In this document: positions 37,788 to 45,079 of the stretch, piece after piece
Numbering within the stretch: position 1 is the first letter of the stretch
How the letters are laid out: each line of letters starts with the position of its first letter
Translations under genes and position numbers: made by a program
Notes under the pieces: generated by a model
Told to the model about the DNA's origin: nothing
What the model saw: only the letters and a program-made list of their open reading frames with translations
Database searches by the model: none
NCBI RefSeq assembly: GCF_900114385.1
Contig: NZ_FOSW01000020.1
Span: forward strand, 1-64,000
Direction of reading: 5' to 3'
Source of the DNA: Geodermatophilus ruber
GTDB lineage: Bacteria > Actinomycetota > Actinomycetes > Mycobacteriales > Geodermatophilaceae
DNA: 64,000 nt

Positions 37788-38719
37788 CGCAGCAGCGCGT
37801 AGGCGCTCTGCGCGGCCTCGAACCGCGCCTCGGTGTCCACGCCGGTCACCAGCACCGCGATGCCAGTGGCCAGCATCAGCGCGGCCAGCATCCCGGCGAG
37901 CATCCGCCGCCGCGGCGGCGGGCCGGCCAGCAGCGCACGCGCCCGGTCGGCGACCGCGGCATCGGCGCCGGCGAGCGCTGCGGCCGGCGCGGCCCGGCGG
38001 CGGGCCGCCGCCGCCCGGGCCAGCCCGGCGCGCGCGAGCGCCCGCGCGGCGAGCTCCCGGCTCCCCACCTCGGCGGCGGCGACCTCGTCGGCGTCGCGCT
38101 CCACCGCCGACCGCACCGCGCGGGCTGCCGGGCGCAGCAGCGGGTTGGCCGCCGCGGCCAGCTCGGCGGCCTGCACCCACAGGTGGTGCCATCGGGCCAG
38201 GTGCGCGGACTCGTGGGCCAGCAGCACCCGCCGCTCGTCGGCGGGCAGCGCCCGCAACATCGCGGTGGAGACCACCACGCGGCCGCCGAGCCCGGGCAGC
38301 GTGTACGCCTCGGGCTCGTCGTCCTCGACCACCACCAGCCCGCCCACCGCCGGGCCGAGTCGCCGGCAGGCGACCGCGGCCAGCACCAACTCCCGCCCGC
38401 CGAGCGCGGCCCGGCGCAGCGCCGCAGCCAGCAGCCCGCACGCGGTCACCGCGGCCAGCAGACCGGCCAGCACCGGCACGGGCAGCCCGGAGCCCAGCAC
38501 GCGCGCCGAGTAGTGCCCCAGCGCCGCGACCAGCGGGATCTGCGCGAGCACCAACATCCCGGCGACGGCCAGCACGAACCCGGTGGCCAGCGCGGTGACC
38601 AGCATCGCGATGGTGAGCAGCCGCACCGCCGTCGCCGGCGGCAGCCGCCGACCCAGCCGCGACGCCGACGCCGCGAGCAGCACGCTCACCAGGAGCGGGA
38701 AGGTCATCGCGACGATCAC
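37784..38719 (-). CDS. M56-family (BlaR1-like) membrane metallopeptidase
   Basis: The 311-residue protein has N-terminal transmembrane helices, a cytosolic zinc-protease domain with HESAH in VLLAHESAHLARWHHLW and the downstream ERDAD motif, and a last helix (GMLAALMLATGIAVLVTG). It resembles the signalling protease of BlaR1/MecR1 but has no penicillin-binding sensor domain. In actinobacteria such proteins pair with BlaI repressors and probably trigger repressor cleavage. Its GTG overlaps the blaI stop (GTGA). Confidence 0.9.
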   Translation of the reverse strand: MIVAMTFPLLVSVLLAASASRLGRRLPPATAVRLLTIAMLVTALATGFVLAVAGMLVLAQIPLVAALGHYSARVLGSGLPVPVLAGLLAAVTACGLLAAALRRAALGGRELVLAAVACRRLGPAVGGLVVVEDDEPEAYTLPGLGGRVVVSTAMLRALPADERRVLLAHESAHLARWHHLWVQAAELAAAANPLLRPAARAVRSAVERDADEVAAAEVGSRELAARALARAGLARAAAARRRAAPAAALAGADAAVADRARALLAGPPPRRRMLAGMLAALMLATGIAVLVTGVDTEARFEAAQSAYALLR

Positions 38720-39099
38720 GGCCGGCTCCCCGGCTCGGCGCGGTGGCCCTCCGCGAGCAGTTCGGCGAGGACCCGCTCGTCCTCCGGGCTCAGGTCGGCC
38801 ACGAAGCGGGCGAGCACGCCGGCCCGGTCTTCGCCGGCGTCGAGCAGCCGCGACATCCGCCGCGCGGTCACCGCCGCCCCCGGGTCGGCCGAAAGCGCGT
38901 AGGCGTAGCCCCGGCCGGCCGGCTCGCGGGTCAGCGCGCCCTTCGCGTGCAGCCGGCTCAGCGCGGTGAGCACCGTGGTGTAGGCCAGGTCGCTGCCGAG
39001 GTCGGCCTGCACGTCGGCGACGGTCAGTGGCCGCCCGGCCGCGGCCAGGCAGGCGAGCACCTCCTGCTCGAGTGCGCCACGCCGCCGTCCACCGGCCAT
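38716..39099 (-). CDS. BlaI/MecI-family transcriptional repressor
   Basis: The 127-residue winged-helix protein has the family layout: LEQEVLACLAAAGRPLTVADVQADL, then the recognition helix LAYTTVLTALSRLHAKGALTRE, and a C-terminal dimerisation helix (VLARFVADLSPEDERVLAELL). ATG 39099 follows two operators, so it is autoregulated. It is predicted to repress the dedA, MFS and PAP2 genes around it; relief would come from the coupled M56 protease. Confidence 0.92.
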   Translation of the reverse strand: MAGGRRRGALEQEVLACLAAAGRPLTVADVQADLGSDLAYTTVLTALSRLHAKGALTREPAGRGYAYALSADPGAAVTARRMSRLLDAGEDRAGVLARFVADLSPEDERVLAELLAEGHRAEPGSRP

Positions 39100-39119
39100 G
39101 TCGACCCTCCACCCTCAAC

Positions 39120-39139
39120 TACTACGGTCTACAGTAGTT
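39120..39139. promoter_or_regulatory. BlaI-type operator, proximal copy
   Basis: TACTAC-N8-GTAGTT lies between the divergent blaI (start 39099) and the second dedA (start 39194). Spacing equals the operator at 35813. Confidence 0.7.
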
Positions 39140-39141
39140 TC

Positions 39142-39161
39142 TACTACCGTCGTCGGTAGGA
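39142..39161. promoter_or_regulatory. BlaI-type operator, second tandem copy
   Basis: TACTAC-N8-GTAGGA starts 22 bp after the previous copy, about two helical turns, so two repressor dimers could bind the same face of the DNA. Confidence 0.55.
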
Positions 39162-39193
39162 CCAGCGTCCCACGTCCCGACCGGGAGAACCGC

Positions 39194-39838
39194 ATGCACC
39201 TCGCCTCCACCAGCGTCGAGGCGCTCAACGCACTGGACCCGCGCAGCCTGCTCTCCGCCCTGGGCGCGGTCGGGGTGTTCCTGATCCTGTTCGCCGAGAC
39301 CGGCCTGCTGGTCGGGTTCTTCCTGCCCGGCGACTCGTTGCTGTTCACCGCCGGGCTTCTGTGCGCCACTGCGGCCACCGCGCCGCTGCACCTGTCCCTG
39401 CCCGCGGTGCTCATCGCCGCCGCGACCGGCGCGCTGGCGGGGGCGCAGGTGGGGTTCTGGATCGGCCACCGGGTCGGTCCGCCGCTGCTGGATCGGCTTG
39501 ACCGGCCCCGGTTGCACGACGGCGTGGCCCGCGCCCGGGCGGCGCTGGACCGCTACGGGGCGGCGAAGGCCATCGTGCTGGCCCGGTTCATCCCCGTGGT
39601 GCGCACCGTGCTCAACCCGCTGGCCGGCACGGTGGGGGTGCCGGCGCGCACCTTCACCGCCTGGCAGATCGCCGGCGGCCTGCTCTGGTCGATCGGGGTC
39701 ACCCTGGCCGGTTACGCGCTGGGCTCGCGCATCCCGAACGTCGACCGCTACCTGCTGCCCACCGTCGCCGCCATCGTCGTCGTCTCACTGGTCCCGGTGG
39801 CGCTCGAGCTGCTCCGCAGCCGGGCCCGCAGCCGCTGA
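39194..39838 (+). CDS. DedA-family membrane protein (second copy)
   Basis: The 214-residue protein has the DedA motifs FAETGLLVGFFLPGDSLLFTAG, GAQVGFWIGHRVG, and ARFIPVVRTVLNPLAGTVGV with the conserved arginines and Pro-x-x-AG. It is a likely undecaprenyl-phosphate or lipid translocase. ATG 39194 has CGGGAG upstream; a longer frame to 39098 would run through the operators. It is divergent from blaI and shares its operators. Confidence 0.9.
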   Translation: MHLASTSVEALNALDPRSLLSALGAVGVFLILFAETGLLVGFFLPGDSLLFTAGLLCATAATAPLHLSLPAVLIAAATGALAGAQVGFWIGHRVGPPLLDRLDRPRLHDGVARARAALDRYGAAKAIVLARFIPVVRTVLNPLAGTVGVPARTFTAWQIAGGLLWSIGVTLAGYALGSRIPNVDRYLLPTVAAIVVVSLVPVALELLRSRARSR

Positions 39839-39879
39839 CCTCACCGCCACCACCGCTCCGCACCCACCTGGAGAACCCG

Positions 39880-40458
39880 ATGCTGGAGTTCCTCACCGTC
39901 ATCGCTGTCGCGGGCCTGCTGGTGCTCGGCCTGCTCACCGCCGCGGCCTGGCTCCTGTTCCAGCGCCTGCGTCGCAGCCGGCTGACCACCACCGCCCGGA
40001 CGGTCGTTGCCGTCGGCCCCCTGATCCTCGCCACCTGTCGGCCGGCCACCGTCCGGAATCCGGTCGCGACGCTTCGCATGCTGCGCCTGACCCGGGCGCA
40101 GCGGGAACTCCGGCGACGCGTCGGCGACGGCGTCAGGACCGGCGCCTACCTGGGTGACGTCCCGGCCATGCTGCCCCGCCTGCAGGCCGAGACCGACCGG
40201 ATCCGCATCGGCCTGGGCCGTCAGCCCGGCGCCGCCACCCCCGCCGGTCGGCAACTCCTCGCCGCCGCGGACCGTCACCTGGCCACGCTCACCGACCTGA
40301 GCGACGCGGCCGCCGCGACGCTGGCGCTGCCCGCCGCGGAGGGCACCCTGAGCCAGGAGGCCGAGGAAGCCGCGCACGGGCTGCGGCTCTACGCCGCCGC
40401 CTACGCCGAGTTGACCGGGCCGACCGCGTCGACCGTGCCACAGCGCATGGCCGGGTAG
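39880..40458 (+). CDS. Putative membrane protein, unknown function
   Basis: The 192-residue protein has one strong N-terminal transmembrane helix (LTVIAVAGLLVLGLLTAAAWLLF) followed by a basic stretch and a mostly helical Ala/Arg/Leu-rich cytoplasmic part (QAETDRIRIGLG, AADRHLATLTDLSDAAAATL). No family is recognised. GGAGA precedes the ATG, 41 nt after dedA, so it belongs to the dedA transcript and may assist it. A terminator hairpin follows. Confidence 0.7.
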   Translation: MLEFLTVIAVAGLLVLGLLTAAAWLLFQRLRRSRLTTTARTVVAVGPLILATCRPATVRNPVATLRMLRLTRAQRELRRRVGDGVRTGAYLGDVPAMLPRLQAETDRIRIGLGRQPGAATPAGRQLLAAADRHLATLTDLSDAAAATLALPAAEGTLSQEAEEAAHGLRLYAAAYAELTGPTASTVPQRMAG

Positions 40459-40522
40459 CAGACGAGCCCGTCGCGCTCGATGACCAGCGCGGCGCGGTAG
40501 AAGTCCAGCCGGCCGACGTCAG

Positions 40523-40553
40523 CGAGCCCCGCACCGGTGGGGTGCGGGGCTCG
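40523..40553. terminator. Perfect 13-bp hairpin between convergent genes
   Basis: CGAGCCCCGCACC (40523-40535) and GGTGCGGGGCTCG (40541-40553) pair fully with a GGTGG loop, and TTGGG follows. It sits between the membrane-protein gene and the convergent cysteine dioxygenase gene. Confidence 0.75.
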
Positions 40554-40621
40554 TTGGGACGGGCGTGGTCAGTTGCCGGTCAGCCGGGCGCCGGGCGGGC
40601 GGGTCGTCTGCGGCGATGCGG

Positions 40622-41218
40622 TCACCAGTCCACCCCCGCCTGCTCGGTGCCGGTGCGCACCAGTCGGCCCTCCTCGACGGAGTAGGTGTTCATCTCGGTC
40701 AGGGCGGGCGTGTACACGTGCACGCTGACCGCCGGCTCCTGGGTCGTGTTGGCCACCTGGTGCACGTAGTGCGGGCCGAAGTGGCGCACGCGGCCGGCGG
40801 TGAGGTCGTCGGTGGCCTGCCGTACGGGGTGCGCGGACCGGCCGGCAGCCACGACGCGCTCGGTGAGGATGCCGCGGACGACGGCGAAGGCGCCGGCGGA
40901 TCGTCCGTGGTCGTGCAGCGGCGTTCCCTGGTCCGGGAGCCAGGACAGCAACCAGACCTGCGCCGTGGCGAGCTCGGGGTGCAGCGACGGGTGCAGCAGT
41001 GCGGCGGCGTCATCGGCGGCCAGCAGGTGGGTCCACCGGCCTGCGGGCCGGTACTCGACGAGGCCGAGCCAGTGCTCGGCCCCGGCCGCGAGCGCCGCGG
41101 CCAGCGCGGCCGAGCCGGTGCGTTCTTCGGTCGGGGTCCCGGGACGGTGCAGCCGGGCGGGGGTGCCGGTGAACGTCGCCAGGACGGGCGAGGGGGAGAG
41201 GGCGGAGCTGGAGAGCAT
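40622..41218 (-). CDS. Cysteine dioxygenase type I family protein
   Basis: The 198-residue cupin carries the CDO metal site: PLHDHGRSAGAFAVVRGILTE supplies two histidines and the late sequence PHYVHQVAN supplies the third. The enzymes oxidise cysteine (or a related thiol such as 3-mercaptopropionate) to the sulfinate with iron and oxygen. It is the last gene of a minus-strand sulfur operon, 84 nt after a cysteine-type leader peptide (41303-41374). Whether the substrate is cysteine itself cannot be told. Confidence 0.88.
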   Translation of the reverse strand: MLSSSALSPSPVLATFTGTPARLHRPGTPTEERTGSAALAAALAAGAEHWLGLVEYRPAGRWTHLLAADDAAALLHPSLHPELATAQVWLLSWLPDQGTPLHDHGRSAGAFAVVRGILTERVVAAGRSAHPVRQATDDLTAGRVRHFGPHYVHQVANTTQEPAVSVHVYTPALTEMNTYSVEEGRLVRTGTEQAGVDW

Positions 41219-41302
41219 CGACTTTCCTCGGGCAGGGGCGCTGACGGCCGGTGGGGGCCGGTGTGCGCAGGGGGGTTGGTGGGCGAGGTGTGCGCGGGGG
41301 CG

Positions 41303-41374
41303 TCAGCGGCCCGGACAGAGCGCGCTCGCGACCCGCAACAGGTCGATGGCGGGACGACGGGTCAGGCACTCCAC
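41303..41374 (-). CDS. Leader peptide (23 residues, ends ASALCPGR)
   Basis: A GTG at 41374, with GAGGAGGAGC five bases upstream, opens a 23-codon frame whose C-terminus reads DLLRVASALCPGR. The (H/I)DLxRxxSALC pattern is that of small sulfur-gene leader peptides known in actinobacteria, where cysteine codons near the end sense cysteinyl-tRNA. The frame starts 9 nt after the FMN reductase stop, so it is internal to the operon and stands directly before cysteine dioxygenase. It also has a Cys at residue 3. Confidence 0.75.
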   Translation of the reverse strand: MECLTRRPAIDLLRVASALCPGR

Positions 41375-41383
41375 TGCTCCTCC

Positions 41384-41884
41384 TCAGCCCGCCCGCACGG
41401 CGCGGGCCGCGGCCACCTGGGGCCGGGCGGTGGCGAGCCACGCGTCCAGGGGCGCCGGCTCGTCCCAGTCCTTGTCGAGCAGGTAGAGGCCGCGGGTGGG
41501 GGCCGTCGCCCCGAGTTCGACGAGCACCGGCTTGAGCAGCAGCTCCGGGGCGAGGGCGTGCGCCGGGCCGCCACCCAGCATCAGCGGAACCGCGACGACG
41601 CCGGCGAGGTCGCCGGTGCCGATCTGGTCGAGGAACAGCTTGAGCAGGCCGGTGTAGGTCGCCTTGTAGGTGGGGCTGGCGACGACGGCGACATCGGCGG
41701 CCCGCACCGCGGCGACGGCGTCCTGGACTGCCGGGTCACCCCAGCCGAGCAGGCCGGCGCCGAGGTCGACGACGTCGATCACGCTGTCCGGCGGTGCCCC
41801 GGTCAGCCGCTCGGCGACCAGTTCTGCCGCCGCGCGGGTGCGGGAGCGGGGCTTGGGGTTGCCGACGACGGCGACGGTGCTCAC
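41384..41884 (-). CDS. NAD(P)H-dependent FMN reductase
   Basis: The 166-residue flavodoxin-fold protein starts VAVVGNPKPRSRTRAAAELV and has the motif VASPTYKATYTGLLKLFLDQI, which is typical of the SsuE/NADPH-dependent FMN reductase family. It supplies reduced FMN to partner monooxygenases. GTG 41884 overlaps the stop of the SsuD-like gene (GTGA), so the two form a coupled two-component monooxygenase system. Confidence 0.9.
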   Translation of the reverse strand: MSTVAVVGNPKPRSRTRAAAELVAERLTGAPPDSVIDVVDLGAGLLGWGDPAVQDAVAAVRAADVAVVASPTYKATYTGLLKLFLDQIGTGDLAGVVAVPLMLGGGPAHALAPELLLKPVLVELGATAPTRGLYLLDKDWDEPAPLDAWLATARPQVAAARAVRAG

Positions 41885-42993
41885 GCCGCCGCTCCCGCCG
41901 CGGCCGCGTCGCGCGTGGCGACCTCGTCGCGGACCAGCGGGATCACGTAACGGCCGACGTCGATGGCGTCGCCGAGGAGGTCGTAGCCGCGCATCGAGAT
42001 GATGTCCACGCCCAGGTCGACGTAGTCGAGCAGCGCCTGCGCCACCGTCTCCGGCGTGCCCACCAGGGCGTTGGAGTTGCCCGCCCCGCCGGTCGCCTTC
42101 GCCGTCGGCGTCCACAGCGCGCGGTCGAACCGCTGGCCGCGCTCGGCGATCTCCAGCAGTCGCTGCGAGCCGGTGTTCTCCGGCGAGCTCAGCGGGTGGC
42201 GGCGCGAGATCGGCTGCTGGCCGCCCGTGGTGTGGGCGTTGATCCGCTCGACCGTGCGCTGGGCCTTCTCCCAGGCCAGCTCCTCGGTGGGGGCGATGAT
42301 GGGCCGGAAGGCGACCTGGATGCGCGGCATCGTCGTCCGCCCGGCCGCGCGGGCGGCGGCGTGCACCCGCTCGATCTGCGCGGCGGTCTCGGCCAGCGGC
42401 TCGCCCCACAGCGCGAAGATGTCCGCCTCCGCGCCGCCGGCCGCGTAGGCGGCCTCGGACGACCCGCCGAAGGAGACGTCCGGGCGCGGCTGCTGGACCG
42501 GGAAGGTGTCGCTGACGAAGTCCGCGAAGCGGTAGAACTCGCCGTCCCAGTCGAACGGCTCGCGCGAGGTCCAGGCCTTCTTGACGATCTGGATGTACTC
42601 GCGGGTGCGCCGGTAGCGCTCGTCCTTGCCCAGGTAGTCACCCTCGCGCTGCTGCTCGGTGTCGGTACCGCCGGTGATGAAGTGGACGGTCAGCCGGCCC
42701 TCGCCGATCCGGTCGAGGGTGGCGAACGTCTTCGCGGCGAACGTCGGGTAGCTCACGTTGGGGCGGTGGGCGAGCAGCACCTGCAGCGCCTCGGTGCGGG
42801 AGAGCAGGAAGGCGGCCGCCGCGGAGGGTTCGGGGGAGCCGGAGCCGTAGGCGAACAGCACCCGGTCCCAGCCGAAGTCCTCGTGCGCGCGGCCGAGCCG
42901 CAGGGTGAAGTCCTTGTCGAAGCTGGGCCCCGAGCGCGGGTTGGTCTCGGATCCGTCGTTGGTGGCGGCGATGCCCAGGAACTCGATCGGCAT
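41881..42993 (-). CDS. SsuD-like FMNH2-dependent monooxygenase
   Basis: The 370-residue bacterial-luciferase-like enzyme aligns by pattern with alkanesulfonate monooxygenase: LLAHRPNVSYPTFAAKTFATLDRIGEG, HFITGGTDTEQQREGDYL, FGGSSEAAYAAGGAEADIFALWGEPL and the C-terminal ALVGTPETVAQALLDYVDLGVD. It likely removes sulfite from an organosulfonate or oxidises an organosulfur compound. Substrate is unassigned. It is the first gene of the operon led by the peptide at 43084-43191 and is coupled to its FMN reductase. Confidence 0.88.
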   Translation of the reverse strand: MPIEFLGIAATNDGSETNPRSGPSFDKDFTLRLGRAHEDFGWDRVLFAYGSGSPEPSAAAAFLLSRTEALQVLLAHRPNVSYPTFAAKTFATLDRIGEGRLTVHFITGGTDTEQQREGDYLGKDERYRRTREYIQIVKKAWTSREPFDWDGEFYRFADFVSDTFPVQQPRPDVSFGGSSEAAYAAGGAEADIFALWGEPLAETAAQIERVHAAARAAGRTTMPRIQVAFRPIIAPTEELAWEKAQRTVERINAHTTGGQQPISRRHPLSSPENTGSQRLLEIAERGQRFDRALWTPTAKATGGAGNSNALVGTPETVAQALLDYVDLGVDIISMRGYDLLGDAIDVGRYVIPLVRDEVATRDAAAAGAAA

Positions 42994-43083
42994 GGTGGTC
43001 CTCGCAGGGCAGGCGACCGGCGGCGCGCCACGGCACCGACCGGGGTGAACGGGAGAGGGGGAAAGAGGAGCGGCGGGACGTGG

Positions 43084-43191
43084 TCAGCGACAGAGCGCCG
43101 ACCACACCCGGCCGAGGTCGATGTGCACGCGCCGGATCAGCCGCGGAGCGGCTCCGGGAGCGGACGACCGGGCGGTCGGGGCGGCGGACAC
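43084..43191 (-). CDS. Leader peptide (about 35 residues, ends VWSALCR)
   Basis: The frame ends RRVHIDLGRVWSALCR-stop, the clearest match to actinobacterial sulfur leader peptides. GTG 43191 lies about 7-9 nt after an extended -10 box (TGGTAGACA), so translation may be leaderless; the exact start is uncertain because no ribosome site is seen. It stands 90 nt before the SsuD-like gene and is the first element of its transcript. Confidence 0.7.
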   Translation of the reverse strand: MSAAPTARSSAPGAAPRLIRRVHIDLGRVWSALCR

Positions 43192-43195
43192 GAGA

Positions 43196-43224
43196 CAATG
43201 TCTACCATTTCGATCGGAATTGAC
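43196..43224 (-). promoter_or_regulatory. Conserved sulfur promoter/operator element, copy 1
   Basis: Read on the minus strand the element is GTCAA-2-CCGATCG-3-TGGTAGA-1-ATTG. Copy 2 at 54134-54162 has the same spacing and 23 of 29 identical bases. TGGTAGA contains an extended -10 box facing the leader peptide, while the complementary TTGACG is the -35 box of the divergent SAM-riboswitch transcript. Confidence 0.75.
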
Positions 43225-43249
43225 GGGAATGCGGGCCGCGTGCCACGCT
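43220..43249 (+). promoter_or_regulatory. Promoter of the SAM-IV transcript (TTGACG - 18 - CACGCT)
   Basis: TTGACG (43220-43225) and CACGCT (43244-43249) are 18 bp apart. Transcription is expected to begin near 43256, exactly where riboswitch stem P1 starts. The equivalent promoter at copy 2 has the same geometry. Confidence 0.6.
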
Positions 43250-43256
43250 GCCGGCG

Positions 43257-43335
43257 GGTCAAGAGCGCCAGCGACAAGCCCCGGCTCGCTGGCCGGCAAC
43301 CCTTCCTCCGCGATGGGGTGCCCCGGGTGACGACC
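43257..43335 (+). ncRNA. SAM-IV-type riboswitch
   Basis: The segment has closing stem P1 GGTC/GACC, the stem GCCAGC...GCTGGC, the conserved core CCGGCAACCC, and the 3' segment GGGGTGCCCCGGGTGA followed by GACGACC. This is the layout of the actinobacterial SAM-IV riboswitch, which lowers expression of sulfur genes when S-adenosylmethionine is abundant. It is nearly identical to the copy at 54023-54100. The controlled gene begins at 43405; a GGACCC/GGGTCC hairpin at 43366-43384 may be part of the expression platform. Confidence 0.9.
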
Positions 43336-43404
43336 TGGCGGGGGCCGGCCGGTCCTCGCAAGCGCGGACCCGGTGCGCGGGTCCCCGACTCCTGTGGAGG
43401 TCCC

Positions 43405-44784
43405 ATGTCCGGCGCGGTCCTGTCCCGTTCCGACGTCCGCCCGGCCGTCCTCACGGCCGGGCCGCTGCTGCCCGTGGTGGGCGCGGACACCGAGGTGCCG
43501 CTGGTTCCCTCCGGCCGCGCCCGGTACGTCAACCTGGACACCGCGGCCAGCACGCCGGCGCTGGTCGCGGTGGCCGAGCGGGTGGCCGAGGCCCTCCCGC
43601 TCTACGCCAGCGTGCACCGCGGCGCCGGCTATCTGTCGCAGGTGTCGACGGCGCTCTACGAGTCGGCCCGGGACACGGTCGCCGGCTTCGTCGGCGCCCG
43701 GGCCGACGACGTCTGCGTGCTCACCCGCAACACCACCGACGCGCTCAACCTGCTCGCCGGCTGTGTTCCCCCCGGACGGCGGGTGCTGGTGCTCGACTGC
43801 GAGCACCACGCCGACCTGCTGCCCTGGCAGCGCCGCGGCGCCACCGTCCTGCCCACCCGGGCGACCGTGACCGCCACCCTGCGGGACCTGGGCGCGGAGC
43901 TGGCCCGGGACCGCTATGCCCTGGTCGCGGTCACCGGGGCGTCCAACGTGACCGGGGAGGCGCTGCCGCTGGCCGACGTCGTCGCGCTCGCGCACGCCGC
44001 CGGCGCGCGGGTCGCCGTCGACGGCGCCCAGCTCGTGCCGCACCGCCGGTTCTCCCTCGCCGCGACCGGCGCGGACTACGTGGCGCTCTCCGGGCACAAG
44101 CTCTACGCCCCCTACGGCGTCGGTGCGCTGGTCGGCCGCCGGGACTGGCTGGACGCGGCTCCGCCATACCTCGCCGGCGGCGGTGCGGTGCACGACGTGA
44201 CCGTCGAGGCGACGACCTGGGCCACGGCGCCACACCGGCACGAGGGCGGTTCCCCGAACGTCCTCGGCGCGGTCGCGCTGGCGGCCGCCTGCGCGGCCCT
44301 GTCCGGGCTGCCCGAGGGCGCGCTCGAGGCGCACGAGGCGCAGCTGCGGGCCCGGCTCGAGGAGGGGCTCGACGCGCTGCCCGGCGTGCGGCGGCTGCGG
44401 ATCTGGCCGGACTCCACTGCGCCCACCGGGGTCGTCGGGTTCACCGTCGAGGGGGCCGATCCCGGTCTGGTCGCGGCCTGCCTGTCGGCCGAGCACGGGA
44501 TCGGGGTGCGGGACGGCCGGTTCTGCGCCCATCCGCTGCTGGCCCGGCTCGGGGTGCCGCAGGGGGCGCTGCGGGCGAGCGTCGGCGTGGCGACGACGAG
44601 CGCCGATGTCGACCGGCTCCTCGACGGCCTGGCCGCGTTCCTCTGCAGCGGTCCGGCGGTGCCGTACGCGGTGCGGGACGGTCGCTGGCAGCCGGTCGAC
44701 GATCCCCGGCCGCTGGCCGGCCTCGGCGGTGCCGACCTCGACTCCGTGGCCCGGGGTGCCGGGTGTGGCGCGCCGGGGCGGTGA
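43405..44784 (+). CDS. Cysteine desulfurase-like PLP enzyme (aminotransferase class V)
   Basis: The 459-residue fold-type I PLP protein has the class V pattern NLDTAASTPALVAVAERV, VLTRNTTDALNLLAGCV, ASNVTGEALPLADV, the Asp/Gln pair VDGAQLVPH, the Schiff-base lysine in LSGHKLYAPYG, and the late cysteine in VRDGRFCAHPLL that matches the RxGxHC region of SufS-type enzymes. ATG 43405 has GTGGAGG upstream. It is the only gene directly after the SAM-IV riboswitch, so it should work in cysteine/methionine supply, for example sulfur release from cysteine or a related C-S lyase. The exact reaction is not proven. Confidence 0.85.
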   Translation: MSGAVLSRSDVRPAVLTAGPLLPVVGADTEVPLVPSGRARYVNLDTAASTPALVAVAERVAEALPLYASVHRGAGYLSQVSTALYESARDTVAGFVGARADDVCVLTRNTTDALNLLAGCVPPGRRVLVLDCEHHADLLPWQRRGATVLPTRATVTATLRDLGAELARDRYALVAVTGASNVTGEALPLADVVALAHAAGARVAVDGAQLVPHRRFSLAATGADYVALSGHKLYAPYGVGALVGRRDWLDAAPPYLAGGGAVHDVTVEATTWATAPHRHEGGSPNVLGAVALAAACAALSGLPEGALEAHEAQLRARLEEGLDALPGVRRLRIWPDSTAPTGVVGFTVEGADPGLVAACLSAEHGIGVRDGRFCAHPLLARLGVPQGALRASVGVATTSADVDRLLDGLAAFLCSGPAVPYAVRDGRWQPVDDPRPLAGLGGADLDSVARGAGCGAPGR

Positions 44785-44789
44785 CGGTG

Positions 44790-45020
44790 TCAGCCGGGCA
44801 GCAGCACGGTGCGCAGCTCGTGCGCGCCGTCGGCCCGGGTGGCCTCGTAGAACCAGCGGGCGCCGCCGCCGGGGAGGGGCACGGCATCGGCGTAGCGGAG
44901 CCCGGACGGCGGGTGCGGGCTCTGCAGCAGCGGGCCGCCCGCCGCGGCGACGAACCGGCCGCTCCCGTCGGCGACCGCCAGCCCGGTGCGCTCCTCCCAG
45001 TTCTCCGCCGCGGTGACTTC
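44790..45020 (-). pseudogene. Start-less C-terminal gene fragment
   Basis: An open frame of about 77 codons without ATG/GTG encodes NWEERTGLAVADGSGRF and later GLRYADAVPLPGGGARWFYE, ending at a TGA (44790-44792). The composition and YADAVxLPGGGxRxFYEATRxDGAHxLRT pattern look like a genuine protein end, reminiscent of hypothetical actinobacterial beta-propeller or sugar-hydrolase-like proteins. An in-frame stop lies at 45021-45023. It is probably the remains of a deleted gene. Confidence 0.45.
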
Positions 45021-45079
45021 TCATCCCGCTCCGCCGGTCCCGCACGGGGCCGGTGACCCTCACCCCGAAGGAGATCCCC

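Noticed and set aside
40408-40530. Minus-strand stretch reading LDFYRAALVIERDGLVCYPA after the membrane-protein gene
   Set aside because: It looks protein-like but overlaps the end of the gene at 39880-40458, has no start codon or known family, and crosses the terminator region.
43398-43402. Ribosome-site sequestration by pairing AGGTC with the 3' strand of riboswitch P1 (GACCT)
   Set aside because: It would switch translation on with SAM, opposite to the usual sense for this class, and five base pairs are weak evidence.
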